The position numbers and the translations under genes are program-made. Below, piece by piece: positions 18,321 to 26,860 of a stretch of 64,000 bases of DNA. The DNA is from JAPOXR01 sp965116115 (GTDB taxonomy: Bacteria; Pseudomonadota; Alphaproteobacteria; Rhodobacterales; Rhodobacteraceae), in contig OZ220486.1 in NCBI GenBank assembly GCA_965116115.1, positions 1,116,001-1,180,000 on the forward strand, given 5' to 3'. Each line of letters starts with the position of its first letter. Position 1 is the stretch's first letter. Under the pieces are notes generated by a model. It was not told the origin of the DNA and ran no database searches. It saw only the letters and a list, made by a program, of their open reading frames with translations.

Positions 18321-18570
18321 TTTCGTATCCTTTGTGTCATGCGTATCCGTATCGGACACAATATCAGGCAAATAAACACGCTGACAAGCCCGGTCATGAG
18401 AACGGGATCAAGTGTATGTCTGTTTGCGAGATCCCCCATTCCGGTCCCAAGAGGTCTCTGAAATCGAGGGTATCCTTGCCTCGTCCGCGAGAGCGAGACA
18501 CCCCTGAACCTGGGGACGCTGCCAATCGGACATACACCCGTAAGCGGCCCGGGCTCCTGCCCGGAACCTA

Positions 18571-20289
18571 TCAATCTAACATACTTATATCCGTGTCTTG
18601 TTCTCCTTCCGACGAGCCCCCTTCCCAGTCCCGCACAGCCCGGACAGCGATGACGGCCTGAGACAGGAACCTGACGCCTTCCCAGAGCTTCTGCGTGCCG
18701 GGCAGCGGCCAGTGTTTCGAAGGATGAAAGCCGGCCAGCCCGCCGGTGAGGACGACGAAGCCCGCGACGGTCATATCCGGCGGCGCCCGGGGAACCTTGA
18801 AGCCGTGCCGGGCGGCGAGGGCGCAGAGGACCGTGACGTCCTCCCGTGCGACATGCCGTTCGGCCGGGTCGTCCGGCCTCTCGCGGGCCAGGAGGGAGAG
18901 ATCCCAGACCCGGAAGGCGGTGACCGCGTCGAAGGCGAGGCGCTTGCGGAGGTCGTCGGCCTCGTCGAGGCGGCGGTCTTCGATCCGCGTTCCGACCTTC
19001 AGGGCGTGGAAGAAACGTTCGATCCGCCAGCGCAGTTCGTGCCAGCGCAGCGCGGTGCGGGCGGTCTCGAGGCCGGCTTCGCCCTCCGCAGTCAGCAGCA
19101 TCCAGTGCAGCGGCGCGCTCTTCTTCCCCTTCAAGGGGCGGCGGGGCGGGTTTTCCTCGAGGGCGGAGACGGCGGTCATGCGAACCGGCGCCTCGCCCGC
19201 CCGGTTTTTCGGGGGGAGCAGGTCGACCGTCGCGCAGCGCAGCGTCAGCTTCGCCGTACGGCCCTTCCTGCGGTTCGGGCCGCCGCAGGCGGGAACCTCG
19301 ATTTTCCGTCTTCCTGCAGGGTCTGTCGCCATCACGAAGTCCCATAGATCCTCGTCGCCGCCCGAAGGCAGGGCTGCCCGGCGCTTCGATCCCCGGCCCG
19401 CCCGGATCAGCAGGGCCGCCCCGGTCTCCCCGGCGCGCGAAATCAGTTGCTGGAAGTCGCCCTCCCGGTCGCAGACCGCTGCTGCGCGGGTGTCGGGACA
19501 GGCGCGCGCGAGTTCCTGCGCCCGGTCGAGACCGGCGATCCAGCGGACGCTGTCCTTCTCCTCCGCCCGGCGGAATTCCGCGTCCGCCTCGAACATCCCG
19601 AGCGGCCGTCCGGCCGCGTTCACCGCGACGCCGACATGAGCGAGGATGCCCGACGCTCCCTTGCCGCCGCCGCCGATGTCGTCGAGGCCCGACGTCTCCG
19701 ACAGGCCGTCGTAGTTCAGCGCGGTCGTGTCCTGCACGACTGGCACGAGCCGCTCGGCGCGGCACCTCTCGACCGTCTGCTCGAAGTGCGAAGCTGGTAT
19801 GTGCTCCATCTTCACCGCCTTGTTTGACAGCAGCCGGTAAGCCGCCGCCTGTTCCGCCTGTCCCGGAAAGATCGCCGGCAGGCCCTCGCCGAGGTGCCGG
19901 GTCCAGGCCGCGCCCATGCGCGCGATCCGGCGTCTGGCCCTGCCGTCCGGGTGCGTGCTGCGCCCGTACTCCCGTTCGGACCAGCCCCCCTCGCTGTACA
20001 GCGATCCGGACCAGCCCAGAACCCGTTCCGGCCCGCGGCTCAGAACCTCGCGCCAGCCCTCGGAAAGCGGCTTGAGCCAGACCGCGCGGCGCACGCCCGA
20101 ACGGCGCCCCGAAGTCAGTTCCGGGCAGCGTTTCCATCCCGCGGCCCTGCAGCTCAGGCCGGACATCTCCGGCCCCGTGAAGGTCTGCGCCAGGACAGGA
20201 CGCTCGCCGCAGGCGGCTGGCTGGTCGCCGGCGATCCGCTCCGCCGCCAAGCGGAGGACCCGGGACGCGAGACCCTTCACCCGGACGCC
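18571..20289 (-). pseudogene. IS4-family (Tn5-like) transposase, C-terminal part
   Basis: About 570 residues read through from the junction as FPGVRVKGLASRVLRLAAER. They contain the Tn5-type N-terminal DNA-binding region (GWSEREYGRS...ARRRIARM), the DDE residues in VVQDTTALNYDG and CDREGDF, and RWRIERFFHALKVG, which matches the YREK-type motif. The 5' third of the gene lies 2.7 kb away at 22986-23551. The catalytic core itself looks intact, but the protein lacks its natural start because of the insertion. Confidence 0.85.
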
Positions 20290-20339
20290 GGGGAAGATAT
20301 CAGGCGAAACCCTGCATTGCGCCGGGTGGGGAGGTCACG

Positions 20340-20756
20340 GTGCACTGCCGCTTCCATTCCTTGGCCGGGCAACGCGTGACGTGCCGGGCAAGGCGGTCGC
20401 TTCACGGGCGTCCGGTTCTCGAAGTCGTCGATTCACAGGGTGCGCGGCACCGGATCGCGGAATGGATGACGTCGCCGGATTCCGGGCGGTGCGAGCTTCG
20501 CGCCGAACCGAGGCTGTCCCTGGCCGCGCTTGCGGATTCGCATGATCCCGCGACATCCTTTCCATGTTCTCTTGAGAAGACAGAGGAGGAACCCGATGAA
20601 GGACGAAACCGCAGAACCGCAGGTGTTCCGGACAGACCTTTTCCAGGAAACGCCGGCGGTTCATCGAAACCCGGAGCTGAGGCAGGCCCTGCAGCCGGCG
20701 CTCGCGGCGCTGATCGAGCGGGCAGCAGCGGCCGCTCAGGAGGGGACGGGCGATGA
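20340..20756 (+). CDS. DUF5372-like small protein of the recombinase element
   Basis: The N-terminal 75 residues (HCRFHSLAGQRVTCRARRS..., AEPRLSLAALADSHDP) resemble DUF5372 proteins, small beta-rich proteins that often precede large serine recombinases. The start is unclear: GTG 20340 lacks a good RBS and the frame is open further upstream. The 3' part overlaps the next gene and looks less protein-like, so the true end may be earlier through a frame change. Possibly an accessory of the recombinase; function unknown. Confidence 0.45.
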   Translation: MHCRFHSLAGQRVTCRARRSLHGRPVLEVVDSQGARHRIAEWMTSPDSGRCELRAEPRLSLAALADSHDPATSFPCSLEKTEEEPDEGRNRRTAGVPDRPFPGNAGGSSKPGAEAGPAAGARGADRAGSSGRSGGDGR

Positions 20757-20769
20757 CGGTGACGCGTGA
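20596..20769 (+). CDS. 57-residue helical protein preceding the serine recombinase
   Basis: A strong ribosome-binding site (GAGGAGGA) precedes ATG 20596. The protein is acidic then Ala-rich (NPELRQALQPALAALIERAA), likely one amphipathic helix. Its stop overlaps the recombinase start by 17 bases, suggesting translational coupling. No known domain recognised. Confidence 0.6.
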   Translation: MKDETAEPQVFRTDLFQETPAVHRNPELRQALQPALAALIERAAAAAQEGTGDDGDA

Positions 20770-22789
20770 CGCGCGGCTGACCGCCGGCTGCTCAGCGCGA
20801 TCGGCGATCGTGTACATCCGCCAGCCGAGCGGGATGCAGGTCCGCAACAACGTCGAGAGGCGTAAGCTGCAATACACCCTTGAGGGCCATGCCCGGGGGC
20901 TCGGCTTCGCGAAGGTCGAGGTAATCGACGACGATCCCGGCGTCTCGGGCGGCGGCGTCCGCCGTCCGGGCTTCGAGCGCCTTCCGCAGACCGTCTGCAG
21001 CGGCTCCGTCGGCCTGGTCTTGGCCATCGAGGCCTCGCGTCTCGCGCGGAACGGCCGGGACCGGCACGCGCTGCTGGAAATTTGCGCTGTCGTCGGCTGC
21101 CTGGTCGGCGACCGCGACCGGATCCACGATCCGGCGACGGTCGATGACCGAGCCTTTCCAGTGCTGAAAGGCCGGTTCGCGGACATGGAGCTTGCGATGT
21201 TCCGCCAGCGGTCCCTGGAAAGCCGCCAGGCGCTGGCCGAGCGCGGAGAGCTCTTCCCGCACCTGCCGGCCGGCTTCGAGAAGGTCGACCGTCACAGTAT
21301 CGAGAAGACGCCGGACCAGCGCCGGCGAGACGCGATCGGCATGGTGTTCAGGAAGTTCCGCGAACTGCGGAGCATCCGTCAGGTCCAGCGCTGGCTCCGC
21401 AAGCGCGGCGTCAGGATCCCGGTCCGCGACCTCAAGGGCGGCGGGATCGCGCAGCGGATCCCGCACGACTCGACGCTGGCCTCGATGCTCCGCAACCCGA
21501 TTTACGCCGGCGCCTGCGTATACAGGCGCCGGCGCCGGGAGGTGACGGTTGACGCCGGCGGGACTGAGAAGGTACGCGAGGGGATCATGAAGCCCGAGGC
21601 CGAATGGTCGGTTCTGCTGCGCGACCGCTGCGATGGCTGCATCGGCTGGGACGAGTACGAGAGGAACCGGAGGGTGATCGAGGCTGACACCGTCGGGAAC
21701 CAGGGGGCGCCGCGGGCCGGCAGCGCGCTGCTGGCCGGTCTTCTGCGCTGCGGCCGCTGCGGAGGGCGGCTGCAGGTGATGAACAACGGCAAGTCGCACC
21801 GGTATCAATGCCCGGGAGACGCGCGTACAGGGGGCAGCATCCGCATCGGCTTCGGCGGCGTGCGGGCTGACAGGGCCGCAGGCGCGGCCGTTCCCGCCGC
21901 GGCGCAACCCCTCGGCGCAGCCGCCGCGCTGGAGGCGTTCGAGCGGCGCGGCGACGATGCATCGGCCCGGATCAGGCTTGCCGCCTCGGCGCTGGAGGAG
22001 GCCCGGTATAAGGCCGGTCGCGCGCAGGCGCAGTTCGATGCGGTCGATCCCGGCAACCGTGACATCCTCTGCAACCTGGCGGCGCGGCAGGAGACCTGCC
22101 TGGCCGAGGTCTCGGAGCGCGAGGAGCGGGTTCGGGCGCTCGAGGCGACCCGCGAGGCGCGGGAAGCGGGGTCCGCAGCCCGCGACGCCTTTCTGGAACT
22201 GGGAGCCGACTTGGAGCGCGCATGGTCCCATGAGGACGCGACGCCTCAGCTGCGCAAGACCGTCCTGCGCGCGGCCTTGGTTGAGATCACCGCCGGCATG
22301 CGGGAGGACACGGTGCATCTGCTGCTGCACCGGCGCGGCGGCGACCATACCGGGATCGAGGTGAAACGCTTCCGCACCGGCGAGCATCGTTATGCGTCCG
22401 ACAAGGATACCGAAGACCTGATCGCCGGGCTGACCCGGCAGCTGCCCGACGAGCGGACAGCCCGGCTTCTCAACCGCCTGGGCCGCAAGACAAGCAAGGG
22501 CAACGGCTGGAACAGGGACCGGGTGCGCGCATTCCGTTCACATCGCGGCATTCCGGGATATCGTGAGGGCGAACGGCAGGAGCGCGGCGAACTGTCCCTC
22601 AGCGAGGCATCGGCGCAGCTCGGCGTCGATCCCTCGGTCGTGCGCCGGCTGATCCGGGCGGGCATCCTGCCCGCGCGGCAGGTCTGCGCCGGGGCGCCTT
22701 GGGCTGTCGCAGCAGCGGATCTCGAGACCCCTCGGGTCGTCGCGGCGCTGTCCGGCTGCCGGAGCGTCGCCGCCGCGGACCCGAACTGA
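20753..22789 (+). CDS. Large serine recombinase
   Basis: 678 residues. Domains: resolvase-type catalytic N-terminus (about 15-165), Recombinase domain (about 170-330, RNPIYAGACVYRRRRREV), zinc-ribbon region (LLRCGRCGGRLQVMNNGKSH...YQC), coiled coil (about 385-470), and a C-terminal helix-turn-helix (LSEASAQLGVDPSVVRRLIR) that should help bind attachment sites. CAGGAGGGG precedes the ATG. Oddities: the active-site segment reads YIRQPSGMQV, with proline (25) where YxRxS places the nucleophilic serine and Ser26 next; the usual fourth zinc cysteine before the FGG motif is replaced by Arg. Either the enzyme is a variant or it is losing activity. Confidence 0.88.
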   Translation: MTVTRDARLTAGCSARSAIVYIRQPSGMQVRNNVERRKLQYTLEGHARGLGFAKVEVIDDDPGVSGGGVRRPGFERLPQTVCSGSVGLVLAIEASRLARNGRDRHALLEICAVVGCLVGDRDRIHDPATVDDRAFPVLKGRFADMELAMFRQRSLESRQALAERGELFPHLPAGFEKVDRHSIEKTPDQRRRDAIGMVFRKFRELRSIRQVQRWLRKRGVRIPVRDLKGGGIAQRIPHDSTLASMLRNPIYAGACVYRRRRREVTVDAGGTEKVREGIMKPEAEWSVLLRDRCDGCIGWDEYERNRRVIEADTVGNQGAPRAGSALLAGLLRCGRCGGRLQVMNNGKSHRYQCPGDARTGGSIRIGFGGVRADRAAGAAVPAAAQPLGAAAALEAFERRGDDASARIRLAASALEEARYKAGRAQAQFDAVDPGNRDILCNLAARQETCLAEVSEREERVRALEATREAREAGSAARDAFLELGADLERAWSHEDATPQLRKTVLRAALVEITAGMREDTVHLLLHRRGGDHTGIEVKRFRTGEHRYASDKDTEDLIAGLTRQLPDERTARLLNRLGRKTSKGNGWNRDRVRAFRSHRGIPGYREGERQERGELSLSEASAQLGVDPSVVRRLIRAGILPARQVCAGAPWAVAAADLETPRVVAALSGCRSVAAADPN

Positions 22790-22985
22790 ATCGGGTTCGG
22801 GTTTTGACCGCCCTGCGAGGCCGCATGGCCACCCGTCCGGCGGCTTGCCGGCAGGCAACGGGAAAGGCGATCTTCAACGGAACGGGGCGGAAACGCGCGG
22901 CAAACCGCCGCTGACACAGGAGGCTGAATGGAAAATCGTTATAAATCAATCCTGAAGCGAGGCAGGGTGTTGTGATGGCATCTAC

Positions 22986-23551
22986 GGCAGCAGGAGAAAC
23001 CGGTGGTCGCACACGACCTTGCCGATATCAGCGACGCGGGCGTCGGCCGACCAGCCGATCAAGCCGTCGCGGGGGCCGAGCTGGATCCCGGACGCGGAGA
23101 AACCGATGCCGACCAGCACCCCGAAACGTTCAGAACGGAACCAGCACCGGACCTGGCCGCCCGGCGGGCGGCGATGTCCTTCCGGATGAAAGGTCTCGAT
23201 CATCGACTCCCAGCGGCGGCGGTCATCCGCGTCTGTCACCGGTTCGAGCGACAGGGCGCCGAGGTCGACAAGCGCGCCCGCGACAGAGGTGTCGGGAAAG
23301 TCCGCCGCAGGACGCGAGTGCGGATCGAGCCCCGTCTCCTTCGCCTCCGGCAGGCGCGCGCCCAGCCTCTCCGCAAGCGTCGGCAGGAGCTTGCGCGCCG
23401 ACGCTAGGCACAGCTTGCCGGTGCGGCCGCACTGACTCTCACGCTTGCACAGTTCGCGGGCGAGCGCGGTCCGCGTCAGGTCCCCGCTCTTGCAGGCCCT
23501 GTCGAACCATTCCACCGTCTCCGAAGAAATTTGACGCATACCGATCCGCAT
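22986..23551 (-). pseudogene. DruA (DUF4338) N-terminal part of the interrupted IS4 transposase
   Basis: Minus strand from 23551: QISSETVEWFDRACKSGDLT, RTALARELCKRESQC and the DUF4338 core (GHRRPPGGQVRCWF, GFSASGIQLGPRDGLIGWS, DHRFLLLP). It ends at the recombinase-element junction with an immediate TAG from the inserted DNA. Alone it could be mistaken for a Druantia DruA defence gene; the reading-frame continuity with 18571-20289 shows it is the front of a transposase. Confidence 0.82.
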
Positions 23552-23825
23552 GGCCGCGTGATTCGCACGGAAGCATGCTGGAAGTTAAGTGTGTATTGTT
23601 GATAGGCCCGGAACCGGTCCGAATCATGTGCCCGTGACACTCCGCGGCTCGGCGTCGACCAAGAGCAGCGCACGCTGGTGCCGAAGGTGCGCAGGCACAA
23701 GGCGAGAGAGGTTCTGCTGCGGGGCAGGGCTTTCGCTTTTGAATTTTTCCACGTTCCAATCTGCGCATTTTGTTTCATCAAGGCCTCAAAAACACTGGCA
23801 GAGGCAGGCAGACAGCTGATTTATC

Positions 23826-24737
23826 TCATATTTTCAAAGACATCACCGATCCCCGGCGCAGCAACGCTGCGCGGCACGACCTTCACGAAATGCTCATGAT
23901 CGCTCTCCTGACCGTCATGTCGGGAGGCGAAACATGCGCCGGACACAGTCGAATACGGCAAAATCAAGAAGGATTCCCTGCTTGAGTTCATGTACCTGAA
24001 GAACGGTCTGCCGAGCTGCGACGCCTTTTCCGACCTGTTCAACAGCTCGATCCTGGCGGACTCGCCCTCGTTCCCGTGCGTCTTTCCCGCAGCCGGGCGG
24101 AAGGCCCGGCGGCGGAATATCAGGACGGCGTCATCGCCGTCGACGGCAAGGCCCTGCGCCGGTCATCCGCTGACGCTTCGGAACGGCAACCTCCGCATCC
24201 CGCGTGCGCTTTCGCCGCCGGGACGCGGCCGGCTCCCGCGCAGACGGCAGCCGACGGGAAGCCGGATGAGATCACGGCGATCCCCGCGCTGAAGGGCAAT
24301 CAGGGCAAGCTGCACGGGAATGTGAAGCGGTATATGGAGAATCCCGGCAGCATTGAAAACATTCAGTTCTCCGAGACGCATAAAGAGAAAGGACACGACC
24401 GGATCGAAACCCGCCTGGCCGCCGTCTGCCATGATGTTGGCTGGCTGGAAAAAACCGCCGGCAGTTTGGTATCGCCGTTGTCGGATCCGTCTCGTCGATC
24501 CGGGAAGTCCGGGGAAAGCGCAGTGCTGAGCCCCGGTATTTCACCATGAGCGAAAAGCGGGATCGAAAGCGTTTTCTCAAGAGCGTTCGGGAATGCGTGG
24601 TCGGTCGGGACAGTTTGCACTGGCCCCTCGATGTTACGATGAACGAAGATCATCTGCGCAACCGGACCGGAGAATCCAGTCGTAATGCGGCGGCCGGCTC
24701 TCAACCTAGCGCGGGTCACGAAGAACCGGCAGGCTGA
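23826..24737 (+). pseudogene. ISAs1-family transposase, decayed
   Basis: Fragments in order: LSHIFKDITDPRRSNAARHD LHEMLMIALL, an entry into GLPSCDAFSDLF, then DGVIAVDGKALRRSSADAS. An internal deletion joins DEITAIPAL directly to KGNQGKLHGNVKRY. It continues HKEKGHDRIETRLAAV, SSIREV..., and SLHWPLDVTMNEDHLRNRTG. Several frame breaks; inactive. The 215 bases between the IS4 end and this remnant hold no gene. Confidence 0.8.
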
Positions 24738-24949
24738 GTCAATGCCCGGCAAACTCAAAAAAGCCGTATGGTATCACTGCTGCGCCGTGAAGCTCATCAG
24801 TTCCGCCGGACTCCTGCCGGAAAAAGGGGAATTTCAAAAGCGATAGTCCTAGGGGCGGATAGTGTCCGGGAATGTCCTGCCTAATGTTGGAACCCGTGCG
24901 AGCGGTGCCGCCCGCTGAGCATCCACGCGGCATCCTTGTGCTGGTCAAG

Positions 24950-25260
24950 CTGATTTTCAACGATGTTCGATGAGCGCCTGTTTGAGAACAGGCAGCTGCC
25001 TGCAGCGATAGCGGGTTGAAGATTTTCCGCATGCTCAAATCGGGCTGCGGAAGCGGGTTTCCGCTGTTCCGAACCGCTGAACGGCTGCAGCGGGCGATCG
25101 CTGTCAACCCCTTGACCGTGCAGCGCGTCATGCTGAAGGCCCTGCGCGGGCGGCGCGCGCCCGACGGCGATCCCGGACGAATGTTCACTGATCAGGAACT
25201 GAGTTTCCTGCGCTGCTGTGCTGTCAAGCGCGGGCGGGCGGTGCCCGACAAGCTCGGTGA
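24950..25260 (+). pseudogene. C-terminal fragment of a second IS4-family transposase
   Basis: The frame reads KIFRMLKSGCGSGFPLFRTA, ERLQRAIAVNPL and TDQELSFLRCCAV, the end of a Tn5/IS4-type transposase beginning at its Y-(2)-R-(3)-E helix. Nothing upstream of that helix is preserved. The flanks (24738-24950 and 25260-25480) hold no other recognisable gene. Confidence 0.62.
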
Positions 25261-25482
25261 CGCGGTGCGTTCAGCCGCCTGTTTCCGCGGGGACGCAGCG
25301 ACCGCAAGCATGACCCGGAGCCGGGACGCCAGATTATGCGGCGAGCAAGGCTGTGCCCGCCTGAGCAGCGCTGTTTCCGGTCACGCGGTCGGCTGAGGAG
25401 ACGGCTTCCAAGCGGGCCAAAGCATGCCTTGACCTTGGCTGAAAAGCATGTTGTCATTGCTCGGCAGGGCTGGGAGCGAGTG

Positions 25483-26358
25483 ATGGCGAGCCTGCTTGAG
25501 GAACACTATCTTGAGTTTGCTGATTTCCGCCGGGTTCCGGACCACGACGGGTTTCTGGTCGAAACCCATGTTCCGACGAAATTCAGCCGGGCGTACCACC
25601 ACCATGCGTCGGTCGAGGTGAATTACCTGATCGGCTGTGAGATGGAATATTCGTTTTCCGGCCGGGTGGTGCGCGTGCCGCGGCACACGATGATCGTGTT
25701 CTGGGGAGCGGCGCCGCACGGCGTCGTTGATGTCCGCGGAGAGGGCAGGATCATCAACATTTACATTTCGCTGGCGCAGGCTCTCCGCTGGGCGTTCCCG
25801 AAACCGTTCATTGAAGCGATCATCGGCGGTTCGGTGCTCTCCGGCACAGCCGCCGCTGCGGTGGATGACAAGATATTTCCACTCTGGGCGGAGGACTATT
25901 CCCGCGCGGGCGCGCCGTGGCGGCAGCTGCTGCGGGGAGAGATCGAGACCCGTCTGCGCAGGATGGCGCTTGAGGGGTATGACGTGCTGCTCGACGGGGC
26001 CGGCGCGTCCGTCGTCGATGTCGCCGGACGCATCGCGATGAAACACACGGAAAGCATGCTGCGGTTCATAGCCGACAGCTACGCGGAACCGATAACGGTG
26101 CCCGATGTCGCCGCGCATGCCGGGTTGTCGCCGAGCTACGCGATGTCACTGTTCCGGCGGACAGTCGGCGTGACCATCAAGGAGCACATCACGCGCATAC
26201 GGCTGAGCCACGCGCAGATGCTGCTTGCCAACTCAGACCTGAAGATCATAAGCGTCGCGATGGACAGCGGCTTCAATTCGCTTTCAAGCTTCTACGATGC
26301 GTTTCAGACGCATGTCGCGAAAACACCGGCCGCGTTCAGGAACGAAGCGGGTCACTGA
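25483..26358 (+). CDS. AraC-family transcription regulator, MelR-like
   Basis: 291 residues from ATG 25483 (GGGAGCGAG upstream); the frame is open further 5' but that part runs into IS debris. The N-terminal cupin-type sensor (YHHHASVEVNYLIGCEMEYS, PRHTMIVFWGAAPHGVVD) matches MelR, as does the C-terminal double helix-turn-helix (ITVPDVAAHAGLSPSYAMSL; IISVAMDSGFNSLSSFYDAF). MelR activates melibiose genes when bound to the disaccharide; the GH4 melA gene downstream supports the same role. An opposite-strand gene overlaps its last 7 bases. Confidence 0.88.
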   Translation: MASLLEEHYLEFADFRRVPDHDGFLVETHVPTKFSRAYHHHASVEVNYLIGCEMEYSFSGRVVRVPRHTMIVFWGAAPHGVVDVRGEGRIINIYISLAQALRWAFPKPFIEAIIGGSVLSGTAAAAVDDKIFPLWAEDYSRAGAPWRQLLRGEIETRLRRMALEGYDVLLDGAGASVVDVAGRIAMKHTESMLRFIADSYAEPITVPDVAAHAGLSPSYAMSLFRRTVGVTIKEHITRIRLSHAQMLLANSDLKIISVAMDSGFNSLSSFYDAFQTHVAKTPAAFRNEAGH

Positions 26359-26738
26359 CAGATCACTCTGACAGCGCCGCGGGGAACCCTGCGTATGCGG
26401 ACCTCGCTGAGGCCGAGCATGGCCGCCTTGGCCAGCCGGTGCACGCCGTCAAGAATCATCAGGCGGTCGCGGTTTAGATAGACATCAAGCGGAAACTCCA
26501 GAGAGGCGTTCTCTATGCGGTCTCTTTCCGCCGGACTGCGGCGCGGATCGTCCATGACTTGGCGGGGCGTCATCGAATAGCCGCGGCCGTTCCGGTCCGG
26601 CCATACCGGGATATCGAGATGCCATGCCAGATCCTCGAGCGGCAGCGTCTCGACGGGAAGATCAAGCCGCCAGATTTCCTCGACATCCCAGTCGATCGAA
26701 TACCAGTAGCCGGCGATGATCTCATGAAGCTTTGACAT
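26352..26738 (-). CDS. Conserved-type hypothetical protein with a ParB-like hint
   Basis: 128 residues, function unknown. The C-terminal half (VYLNRDRLMILDGVHRLAKAAMLGLSEVRI) has the D-G-x-H-R-L-A-A pattern of ParB/Srx-like nucleotide-binding folds, preceded by an aromatic N-terminus (HEIIAGYWYSIDWDVEEIWR). It is convergent with melR, sharing 7 bases, and diverges from melA; no close functional clue. Confidence 0.6.
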   Translation of the reverse strand: MSKLHEIIAGYWYSIDWDVEEIWRLDLPVETLPLEDLAWHLDIPVWPDRNGRGYSMTPRQVMDDPRRSPAERDRIENASLEFPLDVYLNRDRLMILDGVHRLAKAAMLGLSEVRIRRVPRGAVRVICQ

Positions 26739-26860
26739 GCCGCGCGCTGACCTGCAGTACGAATCCGTAAATTTTGAATATGATGCCGGTAGCGCCGCCG
26801 AACGGCATGAGCAACCGGATACCGCAGAAAACCGTTTTCAACAACAGACGCGGGTAAAAC

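Larger units (their letters stand above)
20290..22985 (+). mobile_element. Serine-recombinase mobile element inserted in the IS4 transposase
   Basis: Joining the transposase sequence on either side restores the protein in frame: RFLLLP from the right plus GVRVKGLAS from the left, as in DruA-type IS4 transposases. This defines a 2,696-bp insertion with GG at both junctions, fitting the dinucleotide crossover of serine recombinases. The inner ends share short inverted similarity (ACCCTGC near 20309 and GCAGGGTG near 22964). Cargo is only three co-oriented genes: a DUF5372-like protein, a 57-residue protein and the recombinase. Confidence 0.75.
18561..23611 (-). mobile_element. IS4-family element with DruA-domain transposase, interrupted by a recombinase element
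   Basis: Ends carry related inverted repeats: CCGGAACCTATCAATCTAAC at 18561, and CCGGGCCTATCAACAATACA read inward from about 23610; both continue ACAYACTTA-like. Inside, one transposase gene is split by a 2.7-kb insertion (20290-22985). Without the insertion the element is about 2.35 kb. A lone copy of the same end lies at 40567. Confidence 0.72.

Noticed and set aside
18200..20137. A 645-residue minus-strand frame overlapping the IS4 transposase
   Set aside because: Low-complexity Arg/Gly/Pro text; the other minus frame carries the DDE transposase.
22986..23551. Druantia DruA defence gene
   Set aside because: It continues in frame into the IS4 transposase across the inserted element, so it is a transposase N-terminus; no other Druantia genes occur.
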